Source of the DNA: Petrachloros mirabilis ULC683
GTDB taxonomy: Bacteria; Cyanobacteriota; Cyanobacteriia; Thermosynechococcales; Thermosynechococcaceae
NCBI RefSeq assembly: GCF_009939295.1
Contig: NZ_WVIC01000007.1
Coordinates: forward strand, 48,132-112,131
Length of the DNA: 64,000 nt
Direction: 5' to 3'
A program made the translations under genes and the position numbers. Below, piece by piece: positions 17,128 through 25,233 of this stretch. Below the pieces are notes generated by a model, which searched no databases, was not told where the DNA came from, and was given only the letters and a program-made list of their open reading frames with translations. Numbering within the stretch: position 1 is the first letter of the stretch; each line of letters begins with the position of its first letter.

Positions 17128-17262
17128 GGTGTAACTCTTGCAACGACCCAAACAGGTCAATCTAACCTGCGCCTAAATCATAGCAAATGGCTCTCAAGAC
17201 AAGATGCTGTGAGCATTACATTTTTCTATGGATTTCTATGGAGAGCCCCAAGCCCAATGGCG

Positions 17263-18135
17263 TCAACTCAGGGATGCCAAGGCAGGGGCACTGGTCGCCA
17301 GGGTCGGATTTGCAGGAAGTGCGATCGCATAGACTTCACAAGAGTTATTGGGGCTTTCAATTAACTTCACCTTATCGAGTTCTGCACCCAGGGCTTGGAT
17401 CGGCTCCCGCAGCAATTGGCAGATGTACACAGCAATATGCTCAGCAGTCGGCACCACCTCCGCAAAATAGGGAATATCTTTGTTGAGAAAGGTGTGATCG
17501 AAGGGCTCCACGACCTGTTCATCAATCACGCCTTGGAGCGCAACTAGATCCACAATCATGCCAGTGCGCGGGTGAATTTCCCCCTTCACCGTGACCTCCA
17601 GATGATAGTTATGGCCATGGCCATGGGGGCGAGCACACTTGCCATAGATCTGGCAGTTTTCGTCATAGCTGAGGTCGGGACGGGCTAGCCGGTGAGCCGC
17701 ACTAAAGTGAGTTCCGACCGTTAATGAAGCTTCCATGCCAACTCCTTCATATTCAGCCCAAAGCTTAGGGTGTTCGTACAGTTGAATTTGGGTTAGGGGC
17801 AAATGGGCTGCTAACCGCTGCCAGATAACCCTGGCCATATTTTCAGTGGTCGGTAAGGTTTGTCCAAACTCAGGCCAAGCCTCATTGAGATAGGCAAAGT
17901 CCAGTTGGCTGGTGACTTCCCGGCGGATAATCTGTTTGACGTCCGAAAGGTTGAGCACCATGCCGTACTGATCCAGTTCGCCCCACATAGAAACGTACAG
18001 AACGTAGTTGTGGCCATGCCCCGGAAAGCGTGCGCAGGCACCAAAGGCTTCAAAATTGCTCAGCTCTGATTGCTCGGGTAGCCAATAGCGATGACTGGCT
18101 GAAAATTCGGCACGGCGGTTGATGATGCACTGCAT
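17263..18135 (-). CDS. Tandem two-domain QueD/6-pyruvoyl-tetrahydropterin synthase-like protein
   Basis: A 290-residue protein made of two PTPS/QueD domains, about twice the family length. QueD turns dihydroneopterin triphosphate into 6-carboxytetrahydropterin for queuosine; PTPS makes tetrahydrobiopterin precursors. Domain 1 (about 1-135) has zinc ligands His15, His40 and His42 (PGHGHNY) and Cys34. Domain 2 (about 136-275) has His148, His173 and His175 (HGHGHNY), Cys167 and the Asp213-His214 pair. Domain 1 has Asp79-Phe80 where the Asp-His pair belongs, so it probably has lost proton-relay chemistry. The product may be the QueD substrate or a cyanobacterial pterin; the sequence does not decide. 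A 15-bp inverted repeat lies just upstream. Confidence 0.88.
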   Translation of the reverse strand: MQCIINRRAEFSASHRYWLPEQSELSNFEAFGACARFPGHGHNYVLYVSMWGELDQYGMVLNLSDVKQIIRREVTSQLDFAYLNEAWPEFGQTLPTTENMARVIWQRLAAHLPLTQIQLYEHPKLWAEYEGVGMEASLTVGTHFSAAHRLARPDLSYDENCQIYGKCARPHGHGHNYHLEVTVKGEIHPRTGMIVDLVALQGVIDEQVVEPFDHTFLNKDIPYFAEVVPTAEHIAVYICQLLREPIQALGAELDKVKLIESPNNSCEVYAIALPANPTLATSAPALASLS

Positions 18136-18167
18136 GGTTGAAACGCAAGCTGTTGCTGACTAAGCGC

Positions 18168-18214
18168 AGAGTGTTAAAGAATTTCAGACAAACTTCAACA
18201 TTCTTTAACACTCT
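18168..18214. promoter_or_regulatory. Perfect 15-bp inverted repeat upstream of the QueD-like gene
   Basis: AGAGTGTTAAAGAAT (18168-18182) and its exact complement (18200-18214) are separated by 17 bases. The pair lies 33 bases upstream of the QueD-like start and 82 bases past the ABC permease stop. There is no T-tract on the minus strand, so an operator or a leader stem-loop is more likely than a terminator. Confidence 0.55.
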
Positions 18215-18295
18215 ACCGAATTCTGCTGAGGCTGGACAGCAAAGTTCTTCAGGAATCTGCTGTACCCCCATCCCACTGGGAAACTGGAGGCTCAA

Positions 18296-19108
18296 TTAGT
18301 TTTTTAAGCCCGTGGTGGCAATGCCGCGAATCAGATGGCGCTGCCCCACCAAAAACAAAATTAAAACCGGAACACTGCTAATAACGGCTGCGGCCATCAT
18401 CAAGGGCCAGTCATTGGTGAACTGCTCTTGAAAACTGGCCAAAGACAGTTGCACCGTTTTTAGCTCAGGACGAGTGGTAAACACGAGGGGCTTAAAGAGA
18501 TCATTCCACTCGCCAATAAAGGTAAACAGAAACAGGGTAACTAGAGCGGGGCGACTCAGGGGCAATAAGACCCGCCACAGCACTTGCCAGCGGTTAGCCC
18601 CATCTAAGACTGCCGCTTCTTCTAATTCAGGGGGGAGGGTCAGGAAAAATTGGCGCATCAGAAAAATGCCAAAGCCATTGGCCGCCGTGGGCAAAATCAA
18701 GGCTCCGTAGGTGTTAATTAGGTGTCCCCACTTGAGTACCAAAAAGATGGGCACCACCAAAATTTGAAACGGAATCACCAAGGTGGCCAAAATCAAGAGC
18801 AAAAGGGGCTGGCGTCCGCGAAACTGAAGCCGCGCTAGGGCATAACCAGCCAAGGCTGAGGTGAGAATTTGCAGGGCGGTCACTGCGATCGCAACCCCTG
18901 TTGAGTTGGCAAAGGCCAGCCAAAAATCCCCTTGAACCCAAGCTTGCCGATAGCTCGCCAGAGAGCGCTGCTGCCATAGCACCTCTAGATTAAAAGACAA
19001 CAGTGGCCCCGGTGGCTGAAAGGAGGTGACCCAGACCACCCCCAAAGGCAACAGCACCAGCATTGCCCCCAGAATCAAAAGGGTTAAGGCTCCCAGTTTA
19101 TATAGCAT
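18296..19108 (-). CDS. Carbohydrate ABC transporter permease (MalG type), orphan
   Basis: A 270-residue inner-membrane permease with six predicted helices. The cytoplasmic EAA loop reads EEAAVLDGANRWQVLWRVLLPLSRPA, the coupling helix that contacts the ATPase, and the MalG-type start GVVWVTSFQPPGPLL is present. It would normally pair with a MalF-type permease and a substrate-binding protein. Neither is in the adjacent genes, so its partners are either elsewhere or lost. Start ATG 19108. The substrate is unknown. Confidence 0.87.
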   Translation of the reverse strand: MLYKLGALTLLILGAMLVLLPLGVVWVTSFQPPGPLLSFNLEVLWQQRSLASYRQAWVQGDFWLAFANSTGVAIAVTALQILTSALAGYALARLQFRGRQPLLLLILATLVIPFQILVVPIFLVLKWGHLINTYGALILPTAANGFGIFLMRQFFLTLPPELEEAAVLDGANRWQVLWRVLLPLSRPALVTLFLFTFIGEWNDLFKPLVFTTRPELKTVQLSLASFQEQFTNDWPLMMAAAVISSVPVLILFLVGQRHLIRGIATTGLKN

Positions 19109-19182
19109 GAGTCATTGAACCATCACATCGTCCCATCCGCAAAACACCATTAATACACAAATCATAGTTGCGGCTCTCTGCT

Positions 19183-19797
19183 TCATGACCAAATTCGGTC
19201 CATACTCAGCATAAAATTGGGCATCACCTCACCACAGTCAATTGCCCTCGGTGCTTCTAAAACCACCACCTCTTGTCCAGGGCGATACACCTCAACCTGT
19301 TGAATTTTAGGATTAATCAGCAACCCCAACCGCACCCCTAGCCGTCGATAGTCCTGCATCTTCTCCCGCAAGGGCTTTAGTGAATCGCTTGGAGATCGCA
19401 GCTCAATTACGAAATCCGGCACCACCGGGATAAAACCCACGAGATCAATCCCCTCTAGTCGAGATTTTTCAATCCAAGACACATCCGGCGATAATTTACC
19501 GCCCCCAAAGGCCGTGAAATCATAGCCACAGGACGAATCAAACGCTCGTCCCAGATTTGTTTGGCGATTCCAAAGGCCGACCTCCATCACTAAGTCAAAA
19601 TTTTTCTCGCTACTTTCTCCCCCGGCTGGAGCCATAACAATCAATTCCCTATCCTTGGTTAATTCCAGCCGGAGATCTGGGTTGTCAATGCAAAGTTGAT
19701 CAAAATGCTCTGGCGTCACCTTCAACACAACATTCCTCACGTTTAGGAGCAATGGACGCAGATCAGTCGATGGAATCGGAACGGTGGCGGTGGTCAT
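19183..19797 (-). CDS. Uma2 family (DUF820) putative endonuclease, copy 1
   Basis: A protein of about 204 residues from ATG 19797, of the Uma2/DUF820 family, which has a PD-(D/E)XK restriction-endonuclease-like fold and is strongly expanded in cyanobacteria. The active-site strand pattern is visible in LSPDVSWIEKSRL followed by PDFVIELRSPSDSLKPLREKMQDY, where PD and the following ExR supply the acid residues. The tail YRRLGVRLGLLINPKIQQVEVYRPG is typical. The biological role is unknown; transposition or DNA-repair links are speculation. It is divergent from the VapBC module. Confidence 0.85.
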   Translation of the reverse strand: MTTATVPIPSTDLRPLLLNVRNVVLKVTPEHFDQLCIDNPDLRLELTKDRELIVMAPAGGESSEKNFDLVMEVGLWNRQTNLGRAFDSSCGYDFTAFGGGKLSPDVSWIEKSRLEGIDLVGFIPVVPDFVIELRSPSDSLKPLREKMQDYRRLGVRLGLLINPKIQQVEVYRPGQEVVVLEAPRAIDCGEVMPNFMLSMDRIWS

Positions 19798-19904
19798 AAG
19801 CCCCCCAAACAGCCGCGAAATCTCGCGAAATCCAAAAGATACTCTCACAATTTTATCAGCTCATTACTCAGGTACACTTGACCTGTATATTCAGTAATAC
19901 TAGT

Positions 19905-20159
19905 ATGGTATTACTCAAAAATATCTACGCGAGTGCCGTGAAAATTACCACCAAAGGGCAAGTCACTGTTCCCCGTCACATCAGAGAGACCTTGGGGCTA
20001 ACTCCCGAAACCGAAATCGACTTTATCGAAGAAAATGGCAGGGTCTATGTCGTTAAAACCGGGGCTGCTCAATCTCCTCCGAAAGTCAAAAAGTTCCGGG
20101 GTATCGCCACGGCCAAGCTCTCCACCGATGAAATCATGAGCCTTACCCGAGGGCAATGA
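19905..20159 (+). CDS. vapB: VapB-type antitoxin (AbrB/SpoVT fold)
   Basis: An antitoxin of about 84 residues with an AbrB/MazE/SpoVT swapped-hairpin DNA-binding domain (VKITTKGQVTVPRHIRETLGL, then EIDFIEENGRVYVV). The C-terminal tail PPKVKKFRGIATAKLSTDEIMSLTRG probably wraps the toxin. Starts are possible at ATG 19905 or GTG 19938; the GTG opens directly on the fold. The stop codon overlaps the start of the PIN toxin gene, so the pair is translationally coupled. As in other VapBC systems, the complex should repress its own promoter. Confidence 0.88.
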   Translation: MVLLKNIYASAVKITTKGQVTVPRHIRETLGLTPETEIDFIEENGRVYVVKTGAAQSPPKVKKFRGIATAKLSTDEIMSLTRGQ

Positions 20160-20563
20160 TGAACGGTATCTTAATCGACTCCTGCGTTCTGCTCGACCTC
20201 TTTACCGACGACCCCAATTGGGCCGACTGGGCCGAAATCATTCTAGAACAATACCGTAAAACCAATTCCCTATTTATCAACGCCTTCATTTATGCCGAGG
20301 TCTCCATTGGCTTCACCAAAATTGAAGACGTTGAAGCAGTTTTAGCCGAATTAAACATAAAAGTGCTAGAAATGCCGCGAGAGGCACTGTTTTTGGCAGG
20401 GAAAGTCTTTCTGGCCTATCGTCAGAATAAAGGCCGCAAACAATCCCCTCTGCCTGACTTCTTTATCGGTGCCCACGCATCGGTTTCGCAGTTGAACCTG
20501 ATTACCCGAGACACCCGCAACTATCAAACCTATTTTCCCAAAGCATCCTTGATTCGACCCTAA
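20156..20563 (+). CDS. vapC: VapC-type PIN-domain ribonuclease toxin
   Basis: A 135-residue PIN-domain toxin, an Mg-dependent RNase that usually cuts tRNA or rRNA. The acidic residues are in place: Asp8 (LIDSCVLLDLF), Glu48 (NAFIYAEVSIGF), Asp101 (LPDFFIGAHA) and Asp119 (ITRDTRNY). ATG 20156 overlaps the antitoxin stop by four bases. Its TAA ends at 20563, one base before a family 3 MITE, so the downstream sequence has been replaced or separated by the element. The module looks intact. Confidence 0.92.
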   Translation: MMNGILIDSCVLLDLFTDDPNWADWAEIILEQYRKTNSLFINAFIYAEVSIGFTKIEDVEAVLAELNIKVLEMPREALFLAGKVFLAYRQNKGRKQSPLPDFFIGAHASVSQLNLITRDTRNYQTYFPKASLIRP

Positions 20564-20564
20564 A

Positions 20565-20672
20565 TATAGCGGTTCTCACCTGAGTGAGGTACGGGGTGTG
20601 GGGGTTCCACCCCCACACAGGGGGCAGTGCCCCCTGCACCCCATATACTCCATTGATCTGTAAACCGCTATA
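20565..20672. mobile_element. MITE family 3, copy 1
   Basis: A 108-bp element with TATAGCGGTT at the left and AACCGCTATA at the right. The interior has two G/C-rich hairpins (GGGGGTTCCACCCCC and GGGGGCAGTGCCCCC). Outermost TA dinucleotides could be the target duplication, as in IS630-type elements. Copies 2 and 3 have the same length. Confidence 0.85.
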
Positions 20673-20754
20673 TAATCCTGCCTAATTCCATTGGTCAGAG
20701 CTATCGCGTCCCCGCCAAGTGTTTTGGCTACATCCTCCGGGTTACCCAAAAACG

Positions 20755-21762
20755 CTACAGATCTGAGGCTGGAGACAGGGCTTCAGTGCCATCCCCCCAT
20801 TCGCCAAAATCATTGAGATCGATGGCATCGTAGGTAATTAGGGTTTCACGATCGTGAATGGAGGGACGTGATTTAGGCTCAGGAGCCGGAAGGGGCGAAA
20901 CATCTTCTTGGTGACGCGCGAGCCGTTGCTGAGTATATTCCTGCTGCTTTTGAAGCGTCAGGCGTTGAGGCATCACCACATTTTCCATCACGAATTCAAT
21001 GGTTTGAGCCTTGAGCCAGCCCCGCATCACAATAATTTCGCCAAAACGCATCCCTGTTGAAGCTTGATCTTTGAGAATCACCTCTATCTGAGCTGGGGAC
21101 AGCAGACCCGCATCGACGAAATAATCACCAATGGGCTTGGCATCTGTTGTGGAGGATGACTCACTGAGACTATGGGCTGATAGATTAACCTGTTCATCGT
21201 CTTGGGGGTAGGTGGCTTGAGCCATGGCAAAGGCTTCAGTCCGATGCAGCCAAACCAACATCTCTTGGGGATGGAGGGTGATCTGATTACCCAGGGTATG
21301 AATGACTAAATTGCCTTCGTGACAGATCAGATCTCGAATTGGATACCAAATGCCACGATTCAGAATCAGCATCCCCATGAGGGGTTGTTGTTTCCCTGGC
21401 TTTTTGTAGCTCCACCAAGCCTGCAACAGATTTAAGGAGTCGGCAAAGTGAATTTCATAGTCTTTGGGGATCTCCACCGGTTGATATTGGTAGAATCCGT
21501 GCACCTTACTTTTTTTAACGGGTAGGAGCTGGGACTCAATTAAAATTTGGTGGACATGAACCCAGTGCGGTGAGGTCGCTTTGACGTTGATTTGGGCTTC
21601 GCCTCCATTGAGGTTAGCGGTGGCAATGAGCCCTTCTGATTTGGCTAAAAGTTGAATCGTATGGCCAATGGGCTCGATCCGCAAGTCAGCATTAGAAAGT
21701 AAGACTGGCTTTCTTTCCTTCAAGCTATTTACAAATGCTTCGATGAGAATGCCGTTGTCCAT
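20755..21762 (-). CDS. Protein with a C-terminal MshEN-like domain
   Basis: A 335-residue cytoplasmic protein. Residues 1-170 are a beta-rich region I cannot name, with a central part (GMLILNRGIWYPIRDLICHEGNLVIHTLGNQITLHPQEMLVWLH). Residues about 207-262 match the small alpha-helical module found at the N-terminus of PilB/GspE ATPases (IGDYFVDAGLLSPAQIEVILKDQASTGMRFGEIIVMRGWL). That module binds nucleotides such as c-di-GMP in some MshE homologues. There is no ATPase domain here, only a disordered tail. A signalling or adaptor function is inference. A family 3 MITE lies 104 bases upstream of its start. Confidence 0.6.
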   Translation of the reverse strand: MDNGILIEAFVNSLKERKPVLLSNADLRIEPIGHTIQLLAKSEGLIATANLNGGEAQINVKATSPHWVHVHQILIESQLLPVKKSKVHGFYQYQPVEIPKDYEIHFADSLNLLQAWWSYKKPGKQQPLMGMLILNRGIWYPIRDLICHEGNLVIHTLGNQITLHPQEMLVWLHRTEAFAMAQATYPQDDEQVNLSAHSLSESSSTTDAKPIGDYFVDAGLLSPAQIEVILKDQASTGMRFGEIIVMRGWLKAQTIEFVMENVVMPQRLTLQKQQEYTQQRLARHQEDVSPLPAPEPKSRPSIHDRETLITYDAIDLNDFGEWGDGTEALSPASDL

Positions 21763-21865
21763 GAACCCAAGCTGACTGACTGTTTTGAAGATACTCTTGA
21801 TGGTTTGCCTACGAGCATTGCAGTTACCGTAAGCGTAGAGAGCGATATGTCTATGCTAGCTGTTT

Positions 21866-21973
21866 TATAGCGATGCTCCCCTAAATGAGGTACGGGGTGT
21901 GGGAGTGGAACCCCCACGCAGGGGGCGCTGCCCCCTGTACCCCATGTACTCCATTGATCTGTAAACCGCTATA
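21866..21973. mobile_element. MITE family 3, copy 2
   Basis: A 108-bp element, TATAGCGATG ... AACCGCTATA, same orientation and length as copy 1 with a few substitutions. It lies in the 342-base gap between two minus-strand genes. The rest of the gap shows no gene. Confidence 0.85.
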
Positions 21974-22104
21974 CCTTTATTAAGTCTGTTTTGAACGGTA
22001 AGTCTGAAGTGAAAAAACACTCTGCCAGGGCATCTTGAAGCACTTGAGCAATCCTTGTTCGTTGTGAATTAAAGATAACAGTGTTTCTAGTGTTACTCAG
22101 AAGC

Positions 22105-23991
22105 TTATAGAGTTGGGTCTGATTGGTTACTGCGGTCTAGTGTACTTAGTCGAGACGTTTCTGGGAGAACCCCAGCAGGAATCGCTGCAATTAGGCGTTG
22201 AGTATAGGGGGCTTGAGGATGCCGATAAATGGCTTCAGCAGTACCACTTTCTTCGATTTTACCGTGGTTCATGACCATAATCCGATCGCTCATGAACTTG
22301 ACTACACCGAGGTCGTGAGAAATAAACAGATAGGTAAGGTTAAAGTCTTGTTGCAGTTCTTTAAGCAGGTTTAAGACTTGAGCTTGGACGGAGACATCTA
22401 AAGCCGATACGGATTCGTCGCAGACCATAAATTTTGGGTTGAGGGCTAGGGCCCGAGCAATACAAATTCGCTGGCGTTGTCCGCCCGAAAATGCGTGGGG
22501 ATAGCGGTGCATGGCATCGGCGCTGAGTCCGACTCGTTCCAGTAGGTGAATGGCGCGATCGCGGATATTGCGGCGAGTCATGGGAGTCACGGCTCGATAG
22601 ATGTGCATGGGTTCCATGACAGCTTGGCCGACGGTCATTCTGGGGTCAAGGGCGCTGTAAGGGTCTTGAAAAATAATTTGCAAATCTTGGCGGATGGCGC
22701 GCAGGGACTGGCCTTTGAGTTGGGTAATATTCTGGTTGGCAAAGAGAATGTGGCCATCGTTGGGGTCAATTAAGCGCACCAAGGCTCGACCCAGGGTAGT
22801 TTTGCCGCAGCCGGACTCGCCCACCAGTCCTAGGGTTTCACCTGGGTAGATCACAAAAGAGACCCCGTTGACGGCGGGAACATAGCGCACTGGCTGACCA
22901 AAGATGCCCCGCACCGGAAAGAACACTTGTAGATTTTGGACGTTGAGGAGCGGAGACTGCTGTTGCAGGGTTTCGAGGCGAGCGGCTAGTTCAGGAGCAG
23001 TATATTCTGGGGCAGTGGGCTGAGGGTCTGTGCTCTTTGCTGCCCTGATGAAGTCGGCAATGGTCGGTAAAGTCTTGAGTCGTAAGTCAGGGCGGGGGCG
23101 ACAGGCCAGCAAGCCTTGGGTGTAGGCATGTTGAGGATGCTGGAAAATTTGTTGCACCGTGCCACACTCGACAATTTTGCCCTGGTACATCACGGCCACT
23201 GTGTCTGCTAGCTCGGCAATAATGCCCAAGTCATGGGTGACAAAAATGATGGACATACCCCTGCGATCGCGCAATTCTCGCAGGAGATCCAAAATGCGCG
23301 CCTGTACCGTGACATCTAGCGCCGTTGTCGGCTCATCGGCAATCAAAATCTCGGGATTGCAGGAAATGGCTAGGGCAATCATCACCCGCTGAATTTGCCC
23401 TCCCGAGAGCTGATGGGGATAGCGATCTAAGCAGGAACGCTTGATCTGATTCACTTCAGCGCGGATCTCTGCCTCTGAGGGTGGGGCAGATGCCACATCC
23501 CAAGCGGTTTGCACCTGCTGCACTAACCCTTCATCGGAGGGAATCAGCTTCACTTCCTGCAAAAGTGCTATGGCCTGACGGCGGGCTTCGGCATTGGAGA
23601 GAGACTGATGCAGTTGGAGCGCCTCAATCAGTTGAAAGCCGCAGGTATAGACTGGATTCAAAGAGCTCATCGGCTCTTGAAAAATCATGGAAATGCGCTT
23701 GCCCCGATAGGTGCGCCAAATTTTTTCCGGGAGGGCTAGCAAGTTAACCCCAGGGACATCCGGTTGGGCTCGAAACCAGATTTCACCGTCAGTAACTTGA
23801 CCAGGGGGGCTGGGGACAAGCCCCATCACCGCCAATGCCGTCACCGATTTGCCCGACCCAGATTCCCCGACCAGTCCGAGGGTTTGGCCTTGCTGAAGAC
23901 TGAAGCTAATGCCATCAACGGCCTGCACAGACTGGGCGTCAGTAGCAAACTGGACTCGCAGATTGCGAATCTCAAGAATGGGATGGGTCAT
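22105..23991 (-). CDS. Fused two-ATPase oligopeptide ABC transporter protein
   Basis: A protein of about 628 residues that joins DppD-like and DppF-like ATPases, as in YejF and GsiA. Both halves carry complete motifs: half 1 has GESGSGKSVTALAVMGL, the signature LSGGQIQRVMIA and ILIADEPTTALDV; half 2 has GESGCGKTTLGRALVRL, FSGGQRQRICIARA and FMVCDESVSALDV, plus the family oligopeptide linker and C-terminal extension. The half-1 P-loop is GESGSGKS, standard for the family. ATG 23991 opens MTHPILEIRNLRV; the frame is open further upstream, but that part is not homologous. The permeases and binding protein are not next to it. It probably energises peptide or nickel import. Confidence 0.93.
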   Translation of the reverse strand: MTHPILEIRNLRVQFATDAQSVQAVDGISFSLQQGQTLGLVGESGSGKSVTALAVMGLVPSPPGQVTDGEIWFRAQPDVPGVNLLALPEKIWRTYRGKRISMIFQEPMSSLNPVYTCGFQLIEALQLHQSLSNAEARRQAIALLQEVKLIPSDEGLVQQVQTAWDVASAPPSEAEIRAEVNQIKRSCLDRYPHQLSGGQIQRVMIALAISCNPEILIADEPTTALDVTVQARILDLLRELRDRRGMSIIFVTHDLGIIAELADTVAVMYQGKIVECGTVQQIFQHPQHAYTQGLLACRPRPDLRLKTLPTIADFIRAAKSTDPQPTAPEYTAPELAARLETLQQQSPLLNVQNLQVFFPVRGIFGQPVRYVPAVNGVSFVIYPGETLGLVGESGCGKTTLGRALVRLIDPNDGHILFANQNITQLKGQSLRAIRQDLQIIFQDPYSALDPRMTVGQAVMEPMHIYRAVTPMTRRNIRDRAIHLLERVGLSADAMHRYPHAFSGGQRQRICIARALALNPKFMVCDESVSALDVSVQAQVLNLLKELQQDFNLTYLFISHDLGVVKFMSDRIMVMNHGKIEESGTAEAIYRHPQAPYTQRLIAAIPAGVLPETSRLSTLDRSNQSDPTL

Positions 23992-24137
23992 TGTGATCGG
24001 ATTAAAAGAACTTAGCGCGATTTTATCAACTGTGTCAGAAACTGTTCGCTTTGTGGCCAAACTTAGGCACACTAGGGCATGAACCTGCGGGACTTCCTCT
24101 GGATCGTTTTGGATCCCAGCTTTTTCCAAGGAGTGTT

Positions 24138-25007
24138 ATGCAATCCCTGTTTCCAACTCGCCTGTGGCCGATGAATCGCGTCTTGACGGCACTTCCCCAG
24201 CCTTGGTTGTTGGTCGTCAATCTATTACTCGTGGGGATATTAGCGGTCTTAGACTACTGGAGTCGGGCTAACCTGTCCCTGAATCTGCTCTATGTCATCC
24301 CGATTGCTGTGACCACTTGGTATCTGGGACGACGGGTGGGATGGGGTCTGGTGGGGCTGAGTGCGATCGCAGCCTATGGAGGCGACCTTGGCCATGGGGT
24401 TGTCCCCTGGGCACCGTCCCTGTTGTGGAACACCGCGATGAGTCTGGGATTGTTTGGCTTGATTGCCTACTTGATCACTCGCCTCAAGAGCGCCACCGAA
24501 GTCTCTCAGCAGTTGATGCGTCTGGATGTGACGACGGGTGCCATAAATCGCCCCTTCTTTTTGGAGTTGCTCGAAGCCGAGTATCACCGTTGCGAACGGT
24601 ATCATTACCCGGTCACCCTGGCCTGTCTGGAGATCGAGCACCTGTCCCAAGCCAGTGCCCAGGCGGGGAATTTGCAGGTAGAGCGACTGCTGAATACTCT
24701 GGTAGAAAAGCTCAGCGGTCAATTGCGCGCCAATGATGTTGTGGCTCGCTACTGCGAAAATGGCTTTGTAATTTTGTTGCCCCAGGCCGATGAAACCCAG
24801 AGCAGGCCAGTGGTGACTCGACTCTACGAGGATACGACAGCACTGACTCAGGTTCAGGCTCTGGGGCTAAAACTGCGGATAGCCGCCGTCACCTTTATGG
24901 CACTCCCAGACAGCAGCCCGGAACTGCTGGACTACACGGCACGACGGCTGCATCGCTTGCAAGCTAGACCCTCTGAGTGTTTGGATCACTATGTAGTTAA
25001 GGAGTAG
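24138..25007 (+). CDS. Membrane protein with a degenerate GGDEF domain
   Basis: A protein of about 289 residues from ATG 24138, preceded by AAGGAG at about 24128. Four hydrophobic segments occupy residues 25-125 (VVNLLLVGILAVLDYW, LLYVIPIAVTTWYLG, WGLVGLSAIAAYGG, and SLGLFGLIAYLITRL). A GGDEF-like domain follows, starting at LDVTTGAINRPFFLELLEAE. The signature loop is RYCENGFVILLP instead of RYGGDEF, so the diguanylate cyclase active site is lost. It is more likely a GTP or c-di-GMP sensor, or a scaffold. No EAL domain is present. It is divergent from the ABC ATPase gene. Confidence 0.75.
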   Translation: MQSLFPTRLWPMNRVLTALPQPWLLVVNLLLVGILAVLDYWSRANLSLNLLYVIPIAVTTWYLGRRVGWGLVGLSAIAAYGGDLGHGVVPWAPSLLWNTAMSLGLFGLIAYLITRLKSATEVSQQLMRLDVTTGAINRPFFLELLEAEYHRCERYHYPVTLACLEIEHLSQASAQAGNLQVERLLNTLVEKLSGQLRANDVVARYCENGFVILLPQADETQSRPVVTRLYEDTTALTQVQALGLKLRIAAVTFMALPDSSPELLDYTARRLHRLQARPSECLDHYVVKE

Positions 25008-25057
25008 GGCAATGACAGACTGTCTGACACCTCTGCCTGGTTGACTAACAAAACTTC

Positions 25058-25158
25058 AATTTGGGGGGTTCTGAATATCTCACAGTCCCCCAGAATGGGG
25101 GATGTAGGGGGCGAATGCAGGGTGAAATCGTTTTTCTCAGACTTGTGTTTACACCGAA
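25058..25158. mobile_element. MITE family 2, truncated copy H
   Basis: Only one end is complete. Read on the minus strand it starts CTTCGGTGTAAACACAAG and continues through the same core as copy G, up to CCCCCCAAATT, where the match stops at 25058. About half of the element is missing. It lies in the gap between the GGDEF-like gene and a convergent Uma2 gene. Confidence 0.75.
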
Positions 25159-25233
25159 GCCACTTGGGAGAGGGATTGGGGGTGAGGGCGTACAACTTTT
25201 GTGAGTCAATCAGCACCTCTGCTCAAAAGCCTC

